Of a stretch of 64,000 nt of DNA, positions 1 to 13,400 are shown one piece after another. Location of the stretch: NCBI GenBank assembly GCA_930367205.1, contig OV884014.1, positions 76,859,104 through 76,923,103 of the forward strand, read 5' to 3'. The notes under the pieces are model-generated. The model saw only the letters and a list, made by a program, of their open reading frames with translations, did no database searches and was not told where the DNA came from. Both the position numbers and the translations under genes were made by a program. Source of the DNA: Acanthosoma haemorrhoidale. Taxonomy: Eukaryota > Arthropoda > Insecta > Hemiptera > Acanthosomatidae. Numbering within the stretch: the stretch's first letter is position 1; every line of letters starts with the position of its first letter.

Positions 1-375
1 ATTTTGTCATTTTTAAGGGGATTGGGGAAAAAACAACAACTGACTTTATCTTATTCTCTTCTATTTATATTGTCTTATATTTTTTTTTGTCATGTTATAA
101 TATTTTGTAATTATTATTGATAAATGACTTGATCCCAGAATAATCTTTTTTTTTCTTTTTTTGAGAAAACCTATTCAAATTTGAAATATCAACTTCTATG
201 TAGGTTACAGTTGCTTCTACGGTGTTTTAAACCATGAGTATTATTCCAATGCTAGTCAAGAAAATTCGCAAAAACCTCATACTTTAACTGGAAACTAACC
301 TAAAATTAGTATTTTGTCTCTCTTCCGTGGAGTATTAAAATGTTGTGACTTGCTAAAATGTGATTTTGTCGACAG
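1..375 (+). other. gl: Intron upstream of the first visible glass exon
   Basis: AT-rich sequence without coding potential on the glass strand. It ends in the acceptor TTTTGTCGACAG at 364-375, immediately before the first visible coding exon. The upstream glass exons (N-terminal, activation part) lie outside the window, so this is read as intron rather than promoter. Confidence 0.7.
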
Positions 376-2451
376 ATCGGCTGGAGCGGGAGCTCGCCAG
401 GCTACCAGGCGCAGTACCCGGCGGTATTCCCTGACTACCAGGACACGGGGGAGAGCAAGCGGAGCCCATCGCCGAGGCCAAACCTCTGCAGAATCTGCGG
501 CAAGACGTACGCCAGGCCGTCCACGCTCAAGACACACCTGAGGACCCACTCGGGGGAGAAGCCCTACCGCTGCGACGACTGCAACAAGAGCTTCAGCCAA
601 GCGGCCAACCTCACCGCCCACGTCAGGACTCACTCCGGAGAGAAACCTTTCAGGTGAGGCTTAGCGGCTGGAGTCATAGGCTACGCCAGAAGTAGTCATT
701 GTGGGTAGAAAGACTGAAAGAAGAGTTGGGGAGATCGCTGAAGACTTCCTAGAATCCACAGCAATGGTCATTTTTTCTAGCCATGCTATGCTGGATAATC
801 TCCATTTACCTTCTTATTACCTTCTGATGGATCATTTCCCTCTTGATCAAGATCATAGACCTTTCAGCAACCCTAAATAGTAGACCCGCCCCGTCCTTTT
901 ATAGCTGTTTCGGTCTTACGATGCTTCTCGATCCACAGATCTAATCCAACATCTTTTTAGAAATATACTGTTCGCTCATCCTAGGCACATGTTCGACCCG
1001 TCTAAACCCATTCGGATAAGTCTCATGATGGCCCCTTAGTTAGCGCTCATGGCCCTAATTGTCTCCCGTTCTCGCCTACTTTTAGTGGGCCATAGATTTG
1101 TTTTTAGTATTTTTTTCTCCCAGGAGGTTTTGCTCCTCCGGCTTTGAGATAGTCCATCTCTCAGAGACGTAATTCAAGACACGGTGGCTCAGAGTTGTCT
1201 ATGTAAGAACGAAGGGGAAGGCGACGTCAGGAGAAATGTCACAGCCCAAAAAAGCTACTGTTCACTGATAGTATTCTTTGACTATTCCGCAGTTTGTCTC
1301 ATCTATAAGATGTATTCGTCTGGCATATGTTCACGCTAAGCTGTGAGCTGAAATAGATTAATTTTCAAGCCTTTTTAAATTCGTGAACTCCTCTCTTCCT
1401 CCAAAACCATGAATTTTGTCTTTTTTACGTTTATTTTTAGGCCTAATCTCCTTGCTGGAGCCTCCAGAACCAAAAATACTTCCTTGACGGTCTGGAAGTA
1501 TCTTAGCAAGATGTCAATATGGCAGGAGCTGGACAATTCAGTTGAAGAAAAGAGTCACCTGTACCTGTGCCAATTCCAATACCACTTTCTCTAGTAAAAG
1601 GTTAGAGAGAAGGCATACTAAGGAATCACCCGTCTTCTGGGAACAAACATCTCTGAGAATCCTCCCTGGATACAGACTGTGCAGGCTACACCAGTCATCT
1701 TCAATTGTTAAATCTTGCAATCCTCAGATATAATTAAACAAATTTTAATCCTACTTTTTTAAAAGACTATAATGAAAGATGTGCCTTAGGTGCCCAATCT
1801 GCGCCAGGAGGTTCTCCCAGTCAAGCTCAGTGACCACCCATATGCGCACTCACTCTGGAGAGCGCCCATACAGGTGTCGACTCTGCAAGAAGGCCTTCTC
1901 TGACTCCAGCACCCTCACCAAACATCTGAGGATACACTCTGGAGAGAAGCCGTACCAGTGCAAGCTGTGTTTGCTCAGGTATGTCAAATTATAACCACCC
2001 AAGTTACTCAAAAGATCAAGATTAGAAGACCAGTGGTAACAGTAATATAAAATATCAAATTAAACCCATAATATGTTGGAACATGTAAGCTAGACAGTTC
2101 TCGCCATCTATAGTTTTGTAGGCCCACTCATTGGTAAAAAAGCATAAGACTTTCTTACTTTTTCACAATTTCTGGGTTCACCTTACTTTTGTTATATACC
2201 CACTTTCAACTATTTAATTTGAAGATGGCCTCAAGAGACTGAAAATCCTCATTAAAAACAATAAAGCTTGTTGAATATGTTTGATGTTTTTAACTTCTGA
2301 TTAATAAAAAATAGTTTTTATACTTTTTTGACTACCAATATCGAGGCAATAAATGTTATAGACGCTAACTAGAGTTATTTTTAATTACAGATTCTCCCAG
2401 TCTGGAAATCTCAACAGGCACATGCGAGTGCACAGTGGGGTGCCCTGCTGA
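376..2451 (+). CDS. gl: Protein glass, C-terminal five-zinc-finger part (3' partial gene, last three exons)
   Basis: Glass is a C2H2 zinc-finger transcription factor required for photoreceptor identity in insects. Three exons are visible: 376-653, 1790-1978 and 2391-2451, with TGA at 2449-2451. Donors are CAG|GTGAGG and CAG|GTATGT; acceptors are CTTAG|G and TTACAG|A. Both introns are phase 2 and restore Arg codons between fingers. The joined protein has a Pro/Ser/Gln-rich linker, then five tandem C2H2 fingers with the TGEKP-like linkers [24 protein letters not shown] and HSGEKPYQ. Motifs [35 protein letters not shown] and [16 protein letters not shown] fit the strongly conserved glass fingers, and the protein stops a few residues after finger five, as glass does. 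Another five-finger factor is possible, but finger order and sequence point to glass. N-terminal exons are off the left edge. Confidence 0.93.
654..1789 (+). other. gl: glass intron between fingers two and three
   Basis: 1,136-bp phase-2 intron. The first 650 bp are less AT-rich than the flanks and hold short stop-interrupted frames that I could not assign. The acceptor has a weak pyrimidine tract (GATGTGCCTTAG), but its position is fixed by the reading frame of finger three. Confidence 0.75.
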
Positions 2452-5400
2452 CGATACCTTGACAGTGGCGATACATTCTCTATTTAGTGAAAACAATTTC
2501 AGTAAATTGTTTTTAAAAAAAGAAATAATAATAACATCCTCTCAGGAATGATAAAGATAATCCTAAACAATTTTATCGAAAATATATTTTAGTTTGGCTA
2601 ATCAAGTAGTTAAAACCAGAATCTAAGAAGATAAACATTTATCTGAAGCTGGGGAATTGAAACAGGAGTTAACATGACTGTATATTTTATTATATCAATT
2701 TAACACAGTCAAATATTTATGTAATATTGTATATAGTGCACATATATGTTAGTGATGTCTGAACATATATTTATTTACTTAGATTTTTTTTTTTTAGCAC
2801 AATCATAACATGTTCAGATGAAAACAAGATTAATATAGAAGTGAGCAAAGACACTGAGACTTTCATGAGTCACTATCCATTCTAAAGACATTCCAAAGAC
2901 ATATACATTTACAATAGCCTCCCTAAGGGTGCGTTTAGACAAGTCATAACTTCCACCAATTATATTAGTCGCATAATGATATATGTAGTTTCAGTATTGA
3001 CAGATACTATTCAAGCCACAATGTTTCTCGAGTAGTACAGTGTTTTGCAATGAACCTAGTTCAATACACAATGTTCAGAAGCGACAATATTGCTGGTCAA
3101 TGTGACCGGGATCAATGTTGTTGGATAGAAATATCTCCAGTCATATGGAATTTTGGTTGCCTGTATAAACACATCTTTAAACATGACTCATTAGCTCACC
3201 AAGCACAAAGACGCCATAAACTAACAAAACTTGCCCCCCCCCCCCCAGTAGCCCCACAAGGTTGTCACTGATCATCAAATCAACCCAAAATACTTCTAAC
3301 AATAGATAATAATAATGCAGTTAAACCTTACACATCAAGAATTTCATAAAGTAAACTTTTAAAATATATAATTTAATTGAATTTACATTACATTTAATTT
3401 TGATTACAATCACTAAAGCACCTATAAATATGTTGATTTACAAACATTAAAGTGATAAGTCAAAATCATCAATTCAATTATCCTATATTAAATAAACCAC
3501 ATACAAAATCTTCAGTTATTTTTGTTGTGTTAAATGATACAAATATCATAAAAAAACATTAAAATACAAAATTTTATATGGAAAATTATAAGTTTGTAAC
3601 ATTTTATTGTATCTGAAATGACTCATTTGCAAAAAAAAAAATTATTAAATACTATAGCCAGTTTATAATAAAAAAGGAACCGAGAAAAATCTGATTTTGA
3701 AAATTAAGTACCTTTTCTAAAACGTTTTTATTGCTTTGGTTATAAGTAAAAAATTAAACGACTGATTTTTCTATAAAACTCAATAATCGATAAGAAAATT
3801 AACATTAGACATTGTGACCTCCACTTCACTTCATTAAATATGTAATCTTTATGACAGACAATAATTATTATCTCAGTTAAAAAAATAGTTCACTCAACCC
3901 TTCCTCTTCATGTTAAAAATCAACAGCCATCTTTATCTGACATCTCAAAACTCAGATTTGGCTGTAAAGAGTATGTCCTTTTTTTTTCTTAACTACTTAA
4001 AAGTTTTAATTTGAATGAGAAACAGAAATAAATTTGACAAGCAGCCTTGCAGAAAAAGCCTAAGTCAACAAAAAAACTAAGACAACAAGGGTGTATTTGA
4101 AGCTTATTTCAAATGGATCTTATTGTGCCAAAATATATTCATAGCCTAGTTTAATATTTTCAAAAATAGACCCTGAAAAGTAATGATTTCATACACTTTA
4201 CTTCTGTTTAATAACATAAAACTGCTATAATTTCTTATATCGAGGCTTAAACAGATTATGCATTGAATGAACAACAGCCTCTTTCTATACATTAACGACT
4301 GTAGTTTATGTATTCTTGGAATTGATAGTGGAGTCTAACAGTTCAATGTCTCGATGACTCAATCCTTAAAGATAATGCCCTTGCAATACCAAAGCTTTCA
4401 GTTCAGTTTTTTGAGAAGACACCGCATAAGGAGCCTAAACTAGGGGGTCATGGCGGGTTAAGGGAGTAGCCCCTCTATCAACTGTTTGATCTATAAAAAG
4501 GCATTTAATTGTCAAAGTTATATATATATATATGTAAGAAAGATTTGAAAAATCAGTGCTAAAGTTATATTAATGATTTTTCTAAAACTATGTTATCATC
4601 TATAAACATTAATTAAGTTACCCGTGAGAATGTTAATGGGTATGAAGTATTATGAGGGCATCACAAAAGCTGTCAACGTGTGATTGGGCTAGTATATATA
4701 TATATATATACATATATAAATAATTTTCATATTGTCAAATGTGTATTTCTTTTCTAGTCATAGTAACACATTGTATTTTAACTGTGATAAGAATTTTTTA
4801 CAATTAATTGTTAACAAATTCCCATGTCTATATGTAGGCAATAAAAATACTAAGGTGCGTTGTTAAGTATTATTAAAGACATTAGTGTACTCTGTAACGA
4901 CATCTATTAGTGCTATTTGTAAAATCACTAGATATGAATCAAACTATAAAATTAGCAAGAATTAAAAGATAACAAGTAAATATTGTATTTGTTTTTGTTT
5001 TTTAACCCAAAAATGTTAAGACAAGGTGGTATAACCATGTTTTAAGTATGGTCACCACAGATCTAGAATAGTTCCCAGGTCAAGAATTTCGTATCATATG
5101 AAGTAGTAATAAATAGGCACAAAGTAATAAATGAATTTTTTTTTGTAGTTAAATTGTTTTATTAACAAAATATTAAAGTAAAGACTAAATAGAAACTAAA
5201 ATAACAAAGATACAAATATCTAACTAAGATTACTATTAAATGACTAATGTACTTATAAGAAGTTTATCTGTAAATAAGATAGTAATAGAAGGAAATTTTA
5301 TGAAAAGGAAAACGAATCTCCACCAAATAGTTTTTAATAAGCAAAAACACACAACACCAAATACTTTACAGAGTCTAAAAGTGAAAAAAAATAAGTTTCA

Positions 5401-7470
5401 TATAGACCCGAAACAATTTAACTAGTTATAGTCCCTATCAAAGAACCCATATGAAGAATTTAGTAAAGATATTTTCAACAGGTGAGCTTCTTCATCACCC
5501 GGCCAAAACTTTCATGACTGCGTGACCTGATATATCTTTGGAGTTGGATCATTGTTAGACCTCTTAAGATCAAATTAAACCAAAAACTGCATTGCTTTAA
5601 GTCTAAATATGACAAAACAAATTTGTTGGAGACAAACAATGAGTTTTTAAAGTCACAGGTCATGACCACATGACCAGTTCTGGCTGAAATACAAACTTTA
5701 CCAGTATTTGACTCTAAGGGTTAACTCTGTAAAATTTGAAGATTTTCTGTTGAGTTTTAAGGGACTTAAAAGAATTAAAATGGGCAAGAGACAATCTGGC
5801 TCTACCATATATATTGATTATCCTATAATCAATTCTATGGCCCTATAGTCGATTTTAAGCAAAAACACACAACACCAAATACTTTACAGACTAAAAGAGA
5901 AAAAAAATAAGTTTCATATAGACCCGGTTTTCATGGATTCTGATTTTCCCCTATGGATAATGATACATTAGAAACAGTAAAGCGAAACAAATTTGCATCC
6001 GTTATTTAAAAAAGATTTAAATTTCTTATCAACCAAGTAGTTTCAGTTTAACAGTAAATATTAATAGTAGTAATGAATAAAATCACTCCCAAAATAATTT
6101 TACAACCAAAATCATGATTAAACATTTTGATAATTTTAAGGTTATTACAGAGTGCATGAGAAAAACTGGAAGTATTTGTCTTGCAGGAGAATACTGAAAG
6201 AATTATTGGGTGGGCTCTTGAGGTAAAGAGAAAATAGCTTGATAGTGTAAGGACGGACAGACGGACAGCAAAGATTCTGTCACTTAGTAGGTATTACTTA
6301 TTTCCTTGCACAGTCAGTACAATTTAGTCACAAATACTGGTACAAAATATTTTTCTATTAAACTAATAACTAAAACAAAACATGCTAATGTGCATTATAA
6401 AATAATCTAATGTCAGCAATGGCTTCGCTAGACTTCCGCACTACTAAGACTTATGACACAAGTCTGTTTAGTCACTACCGATCCCTTAGGATGGAATTAT
6501 AGATGAATAATGCAATAACGATCAGGACAAGATATGGGCATGTTAAACAAACTGCTATCACACCAAATCCAACAGAAATAGGAAGGCTTAGTATGGGCTG
6601 CATCACCACCCAGAAAATAAAAGATGTATTTTATATTATTATATATTCATCTAAAAATTTCCATAGCCTCATGCCTGGGGTGGGAGATGGGATGGAGACC
6701 TGGGGTTGATCCACATAGGGAGGATAGGTATGTTCGGTGTTTAATAAGCCTCATTAGGATAAATGAAAAACTGCTTGAATAAAGGAGTAACGGTTCAAGA
6801 AGAAAAGGTTAAGAGGCATAAGCCCGGCCCCACCTACCCCAACTTACCTCTTCATGGAAGTGTTGCAGCAGAGATTAAATTCATCTAATAAATAAAATGT
6901 ATATTAATTATGTGTACATGATCTACGACTAAAGTGATTAATTGAATCTTTATTTCTTTCTGTTTTATTCCCTAAAATATATTTGAGAAACGGGAACTTT
7001 CATGATGGTCTTGTGGAAACGTTGAATTTGTTGCCGATGTGAAAGAATGGAAAGAGATCTATCCTCATTATTTATATTAACTTTTTGTTGAGATATTTCA
7101 TGCCAGTAATTTTCATATTCCATACTTGCAATTAAAACAGTTTTTGTGGCTAAATGTAAGTGTATAATTATCATAAAACTGAAATTATTTACGTTTTTTA
7201 TTTTATTATTTGTTACATTTTTTTTTGAGAAATCAAATGACTCCCTACAGAGGGCAATGAGAAGCTTAGTAAAATAAATAAAAATTATGGATGTTTTAAT
7301 TGATCTTGGTCCAATATATCTGGCCAAAAATAGTACCATCTTAAACGAAATGTAAAGACAGAAGAAACGTAGACTAAAAAACTAAATTTTTTTGGTTGCT
7401 AGTGAGGCAAAGATTTACTCCCTAAAATGCAGTCATCTACAATGTTTCTAGTTTGTAGATGCACAATATG
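2452..7470. other. glass 3' flank and AT-rich intergenic DNA
   Basis: No convincing gene. The glass 3' UTR should occupy the first part. A candidate poly(A) signal AATAAA is at 3491-3496, though nearer alternatives may be used. The stretch holds a C-run (3235-3246), TA microsatellites near 4520 and 4695, GGACGGACAGACGGACAG near 6252 and a duplicated 70-bp segment (5339-5412 and 5858-5925). Short open frames here have low-complexity, Lys/Asn/Ile-rich translations with no recognisable domain. Confidence 0.6.
5339..5925. repeat. Pair of ~70-bp direct repeats, 519 bp apart
   Basis: The segment starting AAGCAAAAACACACAACACC occurs at about 5339-5412 and again at about 5858-5925. The second copy has small deletions (GAGTCTAAAAGTG versus GACTAAAAGAG), and both end at CATATAGACCCG. 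The intervening sequence is not itself repeated, so this is a spaced duplication or two copies of a short interspersed repeat. Confidence 0.8.
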
Positions 7471-9033
7471 CACTGACAGGCAAAAAATTCCACCCACTTG
7501 TAAAAAAATTGTATTTGTATATAATACATGGTAATTGTATATAATACTTATTATTTATTGAATTTATAAAAAACCTTTTTTACCTTTAATAAGGTTTTTA
7601 ACGTTTATTAAATGAGTCTTTGTTTAAAAATTTTAAATCAAAATGTGAACTGCTAAGAAACATGAAAAAAAAATTGAAAAATAACCATTTTTATCCTAAA
7701 AGAAATTAATGACAGAATCATTTAATAGCATGTATTTCCTCCTCTTGTCTTTATTACTTCTTGAAGATGCCTCGGCATACTTTCCATCAGTTGGGAAATG
7801 TCCCTTTGCTGGAGGTTAGCCCATTCTTCCCGAAGAGCTCTTTCAAGGTCCTGCAGTGTATCAGGAAGTGAACGCACTCTTATTCGTCTTTCGAGGTTAT
7901 GCCATAAATGCTCGACAGGGTTCAAATCTGGAGAACATGCTGGCCAGGCTAAGACCTCAATGTTGTGCTGATGAAGGAATGTCTGTACTATGCGAGCGAC
8001 ATGTGGACGTGCATTATCGTGCATTAAAAATGAATGATCGCTGATTTCGATGAGGATAGGCAACACATGAGGTTCCAAAATCTCATCTACATAGCGAGTG
8101 GTCGTCAAAGACCCTCCACGAGCAACAACCAATTCTGTGCGGCACTCCATTGAAATCCAGCCCACACCATTAAGGAACCACGTTGAAAAGGTTGGCTCTG
8201 GGTGAAATTACAGGCTGCATACCTTTCATTTCTTCTTCTCTACACCCTTTCACGCCCCGTCTGGAGATCGTAGAGCAAATCTAGATTCATCTGTAAAAAG
8301 TACAGCTCACCATTCCATAGTTCAATGACTGTGTTCTCGAGCAAAAGCCAGCCGTGTAACTCTGTGAGTTCTGGTCAATTCTGGTCCTCTTACTGGGCAA
8401 AAAGCCATTAGTCCATACTCATTTAATCTTCTCCAAGCAGTACGTTCAGAAATTTGCACATCTCGAATTTCTTGGAGCTGATGAATCGCTTGAACAACGG
8501 TAAGGTGCCGGTTTCGTAAAATTCTTAAAGTACGAAACCGGTCATCCTGTGGTTCTGTTGCCCTAGGCCGTCCAGAACCACCGGCCCTCCTATGGTAAGA
8601 CCCAGTTTCTCGAAAACGCCTGACGTCGTCTTGTAGAGTTTCATAGGGAACTCCGATGGCATTAGCTGCATATCTAATGGAACGTCCATCATCAATAAGT
8701 GCCACACCACGTGCAACATCCTCGGTACAAAGAAGCATTTTTAAACTTAAAATTGAGAAAATCAAACTATCGAAGCCGAAAACTAAGAAATTTTCTGCAC
8801 CAGAAGGCAAATGACCCTGAATAAACATTTTTAATTCCATGGAAAGTAAACATTGGGAACGACAGTCCTTTTATTGAATTAAGGATTATGGGTTATTATC
8901 CTCTATATTGACATTTCTAATTGAAAACAAATAAAAAAAATACATATTTATTCATAAAAAAAATTGACCAATCCAAAGCAGAAATATTTTGAGATGAAAA
9001 AATCAGGTGGGTGGAATTTTTTGCCTGTCAGTG
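7471..9033. mobile_element. Tc1/mariner-superfamily DNA transposon, 1,563 bp
   Basis: The element is bounded by perfect 27-bp terminal inverted repeats at 7471-7497 and 9007-9033, beginning CACTGACAGGCAAAAAA. The right flank is TA, the expected target duplication of Tc1/mariner elements. The left flank reads TG, which looks like a point change of the duplicated TA. A transposase pseudogene on the minus strand fills the interior. It lies between glass and boss. Confidence 0.93.
7722..8738 (-). pseudogene. Tc1-like transposase, frame-disrupted
   Basis: DDE transposase of Tc1 type. Two long frames on the minus strand represent the N-terminal DNA-binding helix-turn-helix part (8738 down to about 8322, with RYAANAIGVPYETLQDDVRRF) and the C-terminal catalytic part (about 8165 down to 7722). 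Catalytic signatures visible are FTDESRF between the two frames, HDNARPHVAR for the second Asp, and SPDLNPVEHLWHNLE with Glu as third acidic residue. The 150 bp between the frames needs at least one frame change and carries stops, so no intact protein can be read. The length would suit a full-size Tc1 transposase of about 340 aa. The start at 8738 is the first Met before the conserved N-terminus. Confidence 0.9.
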
Positions 9034-10412
9034 TATAATACCAGAGGACATACAAATAATAATAAAACAATTTTTATGAATAGAAAAAGTAATCTGTCTA
9101 ATAAATTTGAACAGAAATATAAACATTACAATTTAATTCAGAGGTTAAGATTCAAATTATGCAAAATATTTGAATCAATTCTATACCCTATAAATTCATT
9201 CAAAACTTATTACTTTGTAAACTATATCCCTGATGCATTACATGATAATTTATGAAATAGTGTTGGAAAAATGTAATTTCCCAACTAGGAAACATGTATT
9301 TGCGGAGTGAAACCCTGTAAGAATGTAATCCAATTATATTTAATGGAAACACCATTGCTTTCGTGTATTCTACTTTTAGAAGTCGACTTTTTATATAAGT
9401 ACATATTAGGAGATCTCATTGATATAAGTTTTAAAAAGTACAAAGTAAACAAATATAAAATTTCTAGAATAAAAGATGAAAAGCTTTATTATTCTGGGAC
9501 TAGTTTTATTTAGAGTCAAAAATTCAAAATTAAGTGGAATTACTGCAGTTTACACCTTAACTTTACATTGCATGATGAAATAAAAAATAAAGAAGAAACA
9601 AAAATAAGATTGAGAGAAAAAAAAACAAATACACTTTTATATTATGGATATACTTCAAAGAAAAACTACAAAAAAAAAAAAAAAATCAATTCTCAAATAT
9701 AAACAAAAAATAACTGTATAAAAATCAATGATAGCTGTCAATACAAGAAAATAGAAATAGAAAACCAATCTCATAATTAAAATAGCTTTAAAATGATTTA
9801 GAATAAATGTTAAAATGTAATATTTCAATAATAAATAAAAGTTTGCTTCTACTCCTTTATCAAGTGTAGTAATAATCTAAAAAGAAATAGGTACAAGTTA
9901 ATCTTAGTAATTCTAATAATCATTTATTAGAAAAGGAGAACTAGAGATTGTACGTTTCATGTTTTGAACTATATTATTTTGTGAAAGATATTTGTAGACA
10001 GTTTCATATGATAAAACTATATCCATTAAATGGAAAATATAATTTTTACCCTGGCAGTAAGCAATGATTTATTTATTTTTTTTATTTCTTACTATTTTTA
10101 GCAAAAAAAAATTATTTAATACTTGTATATCAAGTGAGAGATTCTAACGAACTTTAAACTTTCAGGTATTTGAGCTGTATAAAGATAAACACAATAAACA
10201 TTATCAAAACAATAATACCCCATTATTGATTGTTAGATAACATTGTTTTTGCTTAAGGTAAGCTGTGATGATGAGTGTATTGAGTTGAGGAGGGGGTAAA
10301 CTACCCCGTGGAGGGGGTTAACTGTGTAGTGGCAGTCCGTAACTATTGGAGACATCACTGCCCTGACCTTTTTCATTTCATTGCCAATTCTGTTATAGAT
10401 GTAATCATTGCA
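9034..10412. other. Intergenic and 5' flank of boss
   Basis: AT-rich, with an A-run near 9670 and no recognisable protein. A TATAAAG motif at 10178-10184 lies about 230 bp upstream of the boss start codon and could be a core promoter element, but such motifs are frequent by chance at this AT content. Confidence 0.5.
10178..10184 (+). promoter_or_regulatory. Candidate TATA box for boss
   Basis: TATAAAG on the coding strand 229 bp upstream of the boss ATG at 10413, leaving room for a 5' UTR of about 200 nt. Support is by position and motif only; no initiator element was confirmed. Confidence 0.25.
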
Positions 10413-13400
10413 ATGTTTCAGTTCGTCTGTGTACTCTTCATGGGTGTTCTCACCGTATCGGGTAACATAATATGTGAAAATCAAACATATGTGTACAAGC
10501 AACCCGGTAACGTCACCATTTCAGGTATTATAACAATAGCTTTATAGTTTAGTAGTATATGTAATTTTATGTGAGAGGTAATTTATTCTAACAATGTACA
10601 CATTATTATAACAACATTAGAGCATTTTTACCCTTCTGGATACTGTATTTTTTCTATAGAATAAACAATTTAGTCATGGAAGTATAAAATGCTTGAAAAA
10701 ACAAAACTGATATCACATAAAATACAATGCTCAGCTCTCAAAGAATTAAAAAACTTCTAATCATGAAATAAATATTCAAAAATACTATCAAATAAATAAA
10801 TATACTTAAAATAAACGTGTTAATAATGGTGAAGACAAATGTACTTAAATTATAACAATCAAAATATGACACCGCAGGTGATATTTTTATATGAAAAACA
10901 TTACGACAGGTTTTTTCTATATTCAAGTTGATTTTCTGAACGTGCTTATAGATATAGTCTTCTATTTTCAATTTTCTAGTCTGTAATGTAGTTATGTGAA
11001 TGGATTGACATCTCCATCATTTATAAAATATTTTATCACATTATGAATGGCTTGAAAATGGGTGATAATCTTAAAACATCATAAAATTAAAAATAAATTT
11101 TTTTATAGACAAGTTAACAGAATAAAAACTGTTAGCCCTTCAATAAAGTAGCCACTATTTACCAAATATACATACTGAGAAATAGTTTCATAAAAATAGT
11201 AGATACAAAAAAAGTTGTTTAAACGAATACCTGTTCAATGACTCATACTGATAACTTGACAGATTATTCAAATTATGTGTAGTATAAATAAAATTTAAGA
11301 AATGGATAAAAATCCTCCTTTTAATAAGACAGAATTTTAAAGAGATTAATTTTTATAGTGACCCAATATAGCCGGGAAGTGCACTGCTTTGTAGTTAAAT
11401 AAAATGTTTTTAACTTTTTTTGTTATTAACAATCAATCGATTAAATATGATTTCAAGTATAAAAAATTTTTTGATTACAATGCAATATGCAATTTAAAAA
11501 TAGTTCAATACATTCATCCCATATTACTATAGGGTTTCTTTAAAATAATTTCTCTCTAGTCTATGGACTAGATGCTTTCTATATATTAATTAATCTAGAT
11601 TTTATATTTTGATTATGTAAATAATTGTCCTAAAATAAATAATATAAAACCTTTAAAAAATATCATGCCCCTAAGTCAAACAGGAGCTTCATTAAAACTT
11701 TATATTTTAAAAATTTAAATTAGTGTGCAGATATTAAGAATCAAAAGCATTGAGACCTATGATTTACGACTCATAATAATCAGAAAATTGTTTTTAATCT
11801 GAGATTTTATGAAATTAACCTTATTATTCTTGGTGCAGGTTTATATGAAGTGCGGTGAATAATAAAAAAATTGAAAACCTGTTTTTTTATCTCATTTTTT
11901 CACAATTACTTAACAAGTTTTTGAGAAAATTGTGCGGAGACCCCAGCAACGTGTCTGATATCTCTTGGTACTGTTCCTCCACTAGCTATGTACTCAATTT
12001 CTTTTTTATATATTAAACAGAAAACAATTGAGTTCATAATTACTTATTTTTTTAAATTTAGTTAATAAAAAAAAATCTCCCCTATAAAAGTTGTGTTGAG
12101 GCAAATGATCCATGAATCAATAAGTGTATTATAGTGAAACAAGGCGCTCTAGTTATGCTATCCCAACACCTAGTATAATAATGGTTGCACTGTTTTCCTC
12201 TAAAATAAAAAAAATCATTCTAAGAATATGTAAACATCAATTATGTTTGCTTTAGACTTAGATAGCATTTCCAAAACAGAAACTAATATTTACAAAGTTG
12301 TTTATATTGCCTCAAAATTTTAATACTTATTTCCAGCAACATTAATTAATTCATTTTTTTTCAATTAAACGTTCTTGCTATTAACTATTTAAATAGCTAC
12401 AATGTTGAAAAAAGTGTTATATGCAATATACTATAAGTTTTTTCTCTTTTAGCATTGATAGGAGTGCACTATGGAGAAAACTGCTCAATACTTCGAAATA
12501 AAGGTCTTCAGATGGTGCAGTCACTGATAAGTGCAACGGAAGCTATAAGACTCAATAATCTTGTGCCTGGATTAAATATCGGTAATCATATTTCATTATC
12601 CTACTATTCAAATTATATTGAGCATATTATAATTTATCTCAGTAATCATCACAAGTAAATATTCTAATAGAGCTATTAAACCTTATATTATGTAAATATG
12701 TTTCTGCAGGGTTGACAATTTATGACACTTGCTCACAAGAAGACATGGCTCAGAAGACTGTAATTTCTGCATTGGTAGATGCTGAATGTAGTAGTTCATT
12801 CATATTAGGTAATTAGATACTTAGATAAAATCAATTCAAATACATGTTTTATAGAATAATTAAATTTTATACCAGATTAACAATTATCAATTGTGGTATC
12901 AAATCCCTCCGTTGTAGAAAAATAGTGCCACAGCTTTGAATCTTAACCTTGACCTTTCTGATTTCTATTCAAAGAGCTTTACAAAAATTAGCTATAGATA
13001 ACCTAGTGATAAGGTGGTATGAATGGTATAACAATGCCAAAAATCGATAAAATCTTGGAAAATATGTAAGCGACATAAAAAATGCACCATTTCTTACTTT
13101 AAGTTACACTATATCCAAAATTTAATCTAAGTAATCAAGAACTTCATTAAGAATTCTACAATCTTCTAAGAAACAATTCTATAATTTTAAAATACATTAA
13201 TCAGAAAAGTATCAACAATTATTACAAAAAATTATATGGTGAGCTCTTTTAAGTAGAAACTTTGGTTAATAACGTGGATTAACTATTCTTGAAGGAACCA
13301 CAACAAATTAATACCAGTACTCATCTCTAGGTGCTGTAATGGAAGAGGAAACAGAAGTGCAAGTGAGAAATGTAACGTCCAGCCTCGGTCTGCATATCTT

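Noticed and set aside
295..633. 112-codon minus-strand frame over the first glass exon
   Set aside because: It is the antisense shadow of the GC-rich zinc-finger exon; splice sites, frame and homology all fit the plus strand.
1409..1733. Open frames inside the glass intron (1409-1594, 1542-1733)
   Set aside because: They are not flanked by phase-compatible splice sites, show no domain, and the flanking exons join in frame without them.
7856..8044. Plus frame over the Tc1 transposase
   Set aside because: Antisense shadow of the catalytic segment carrying HDNARPH and SPDLNP on the minus strand.
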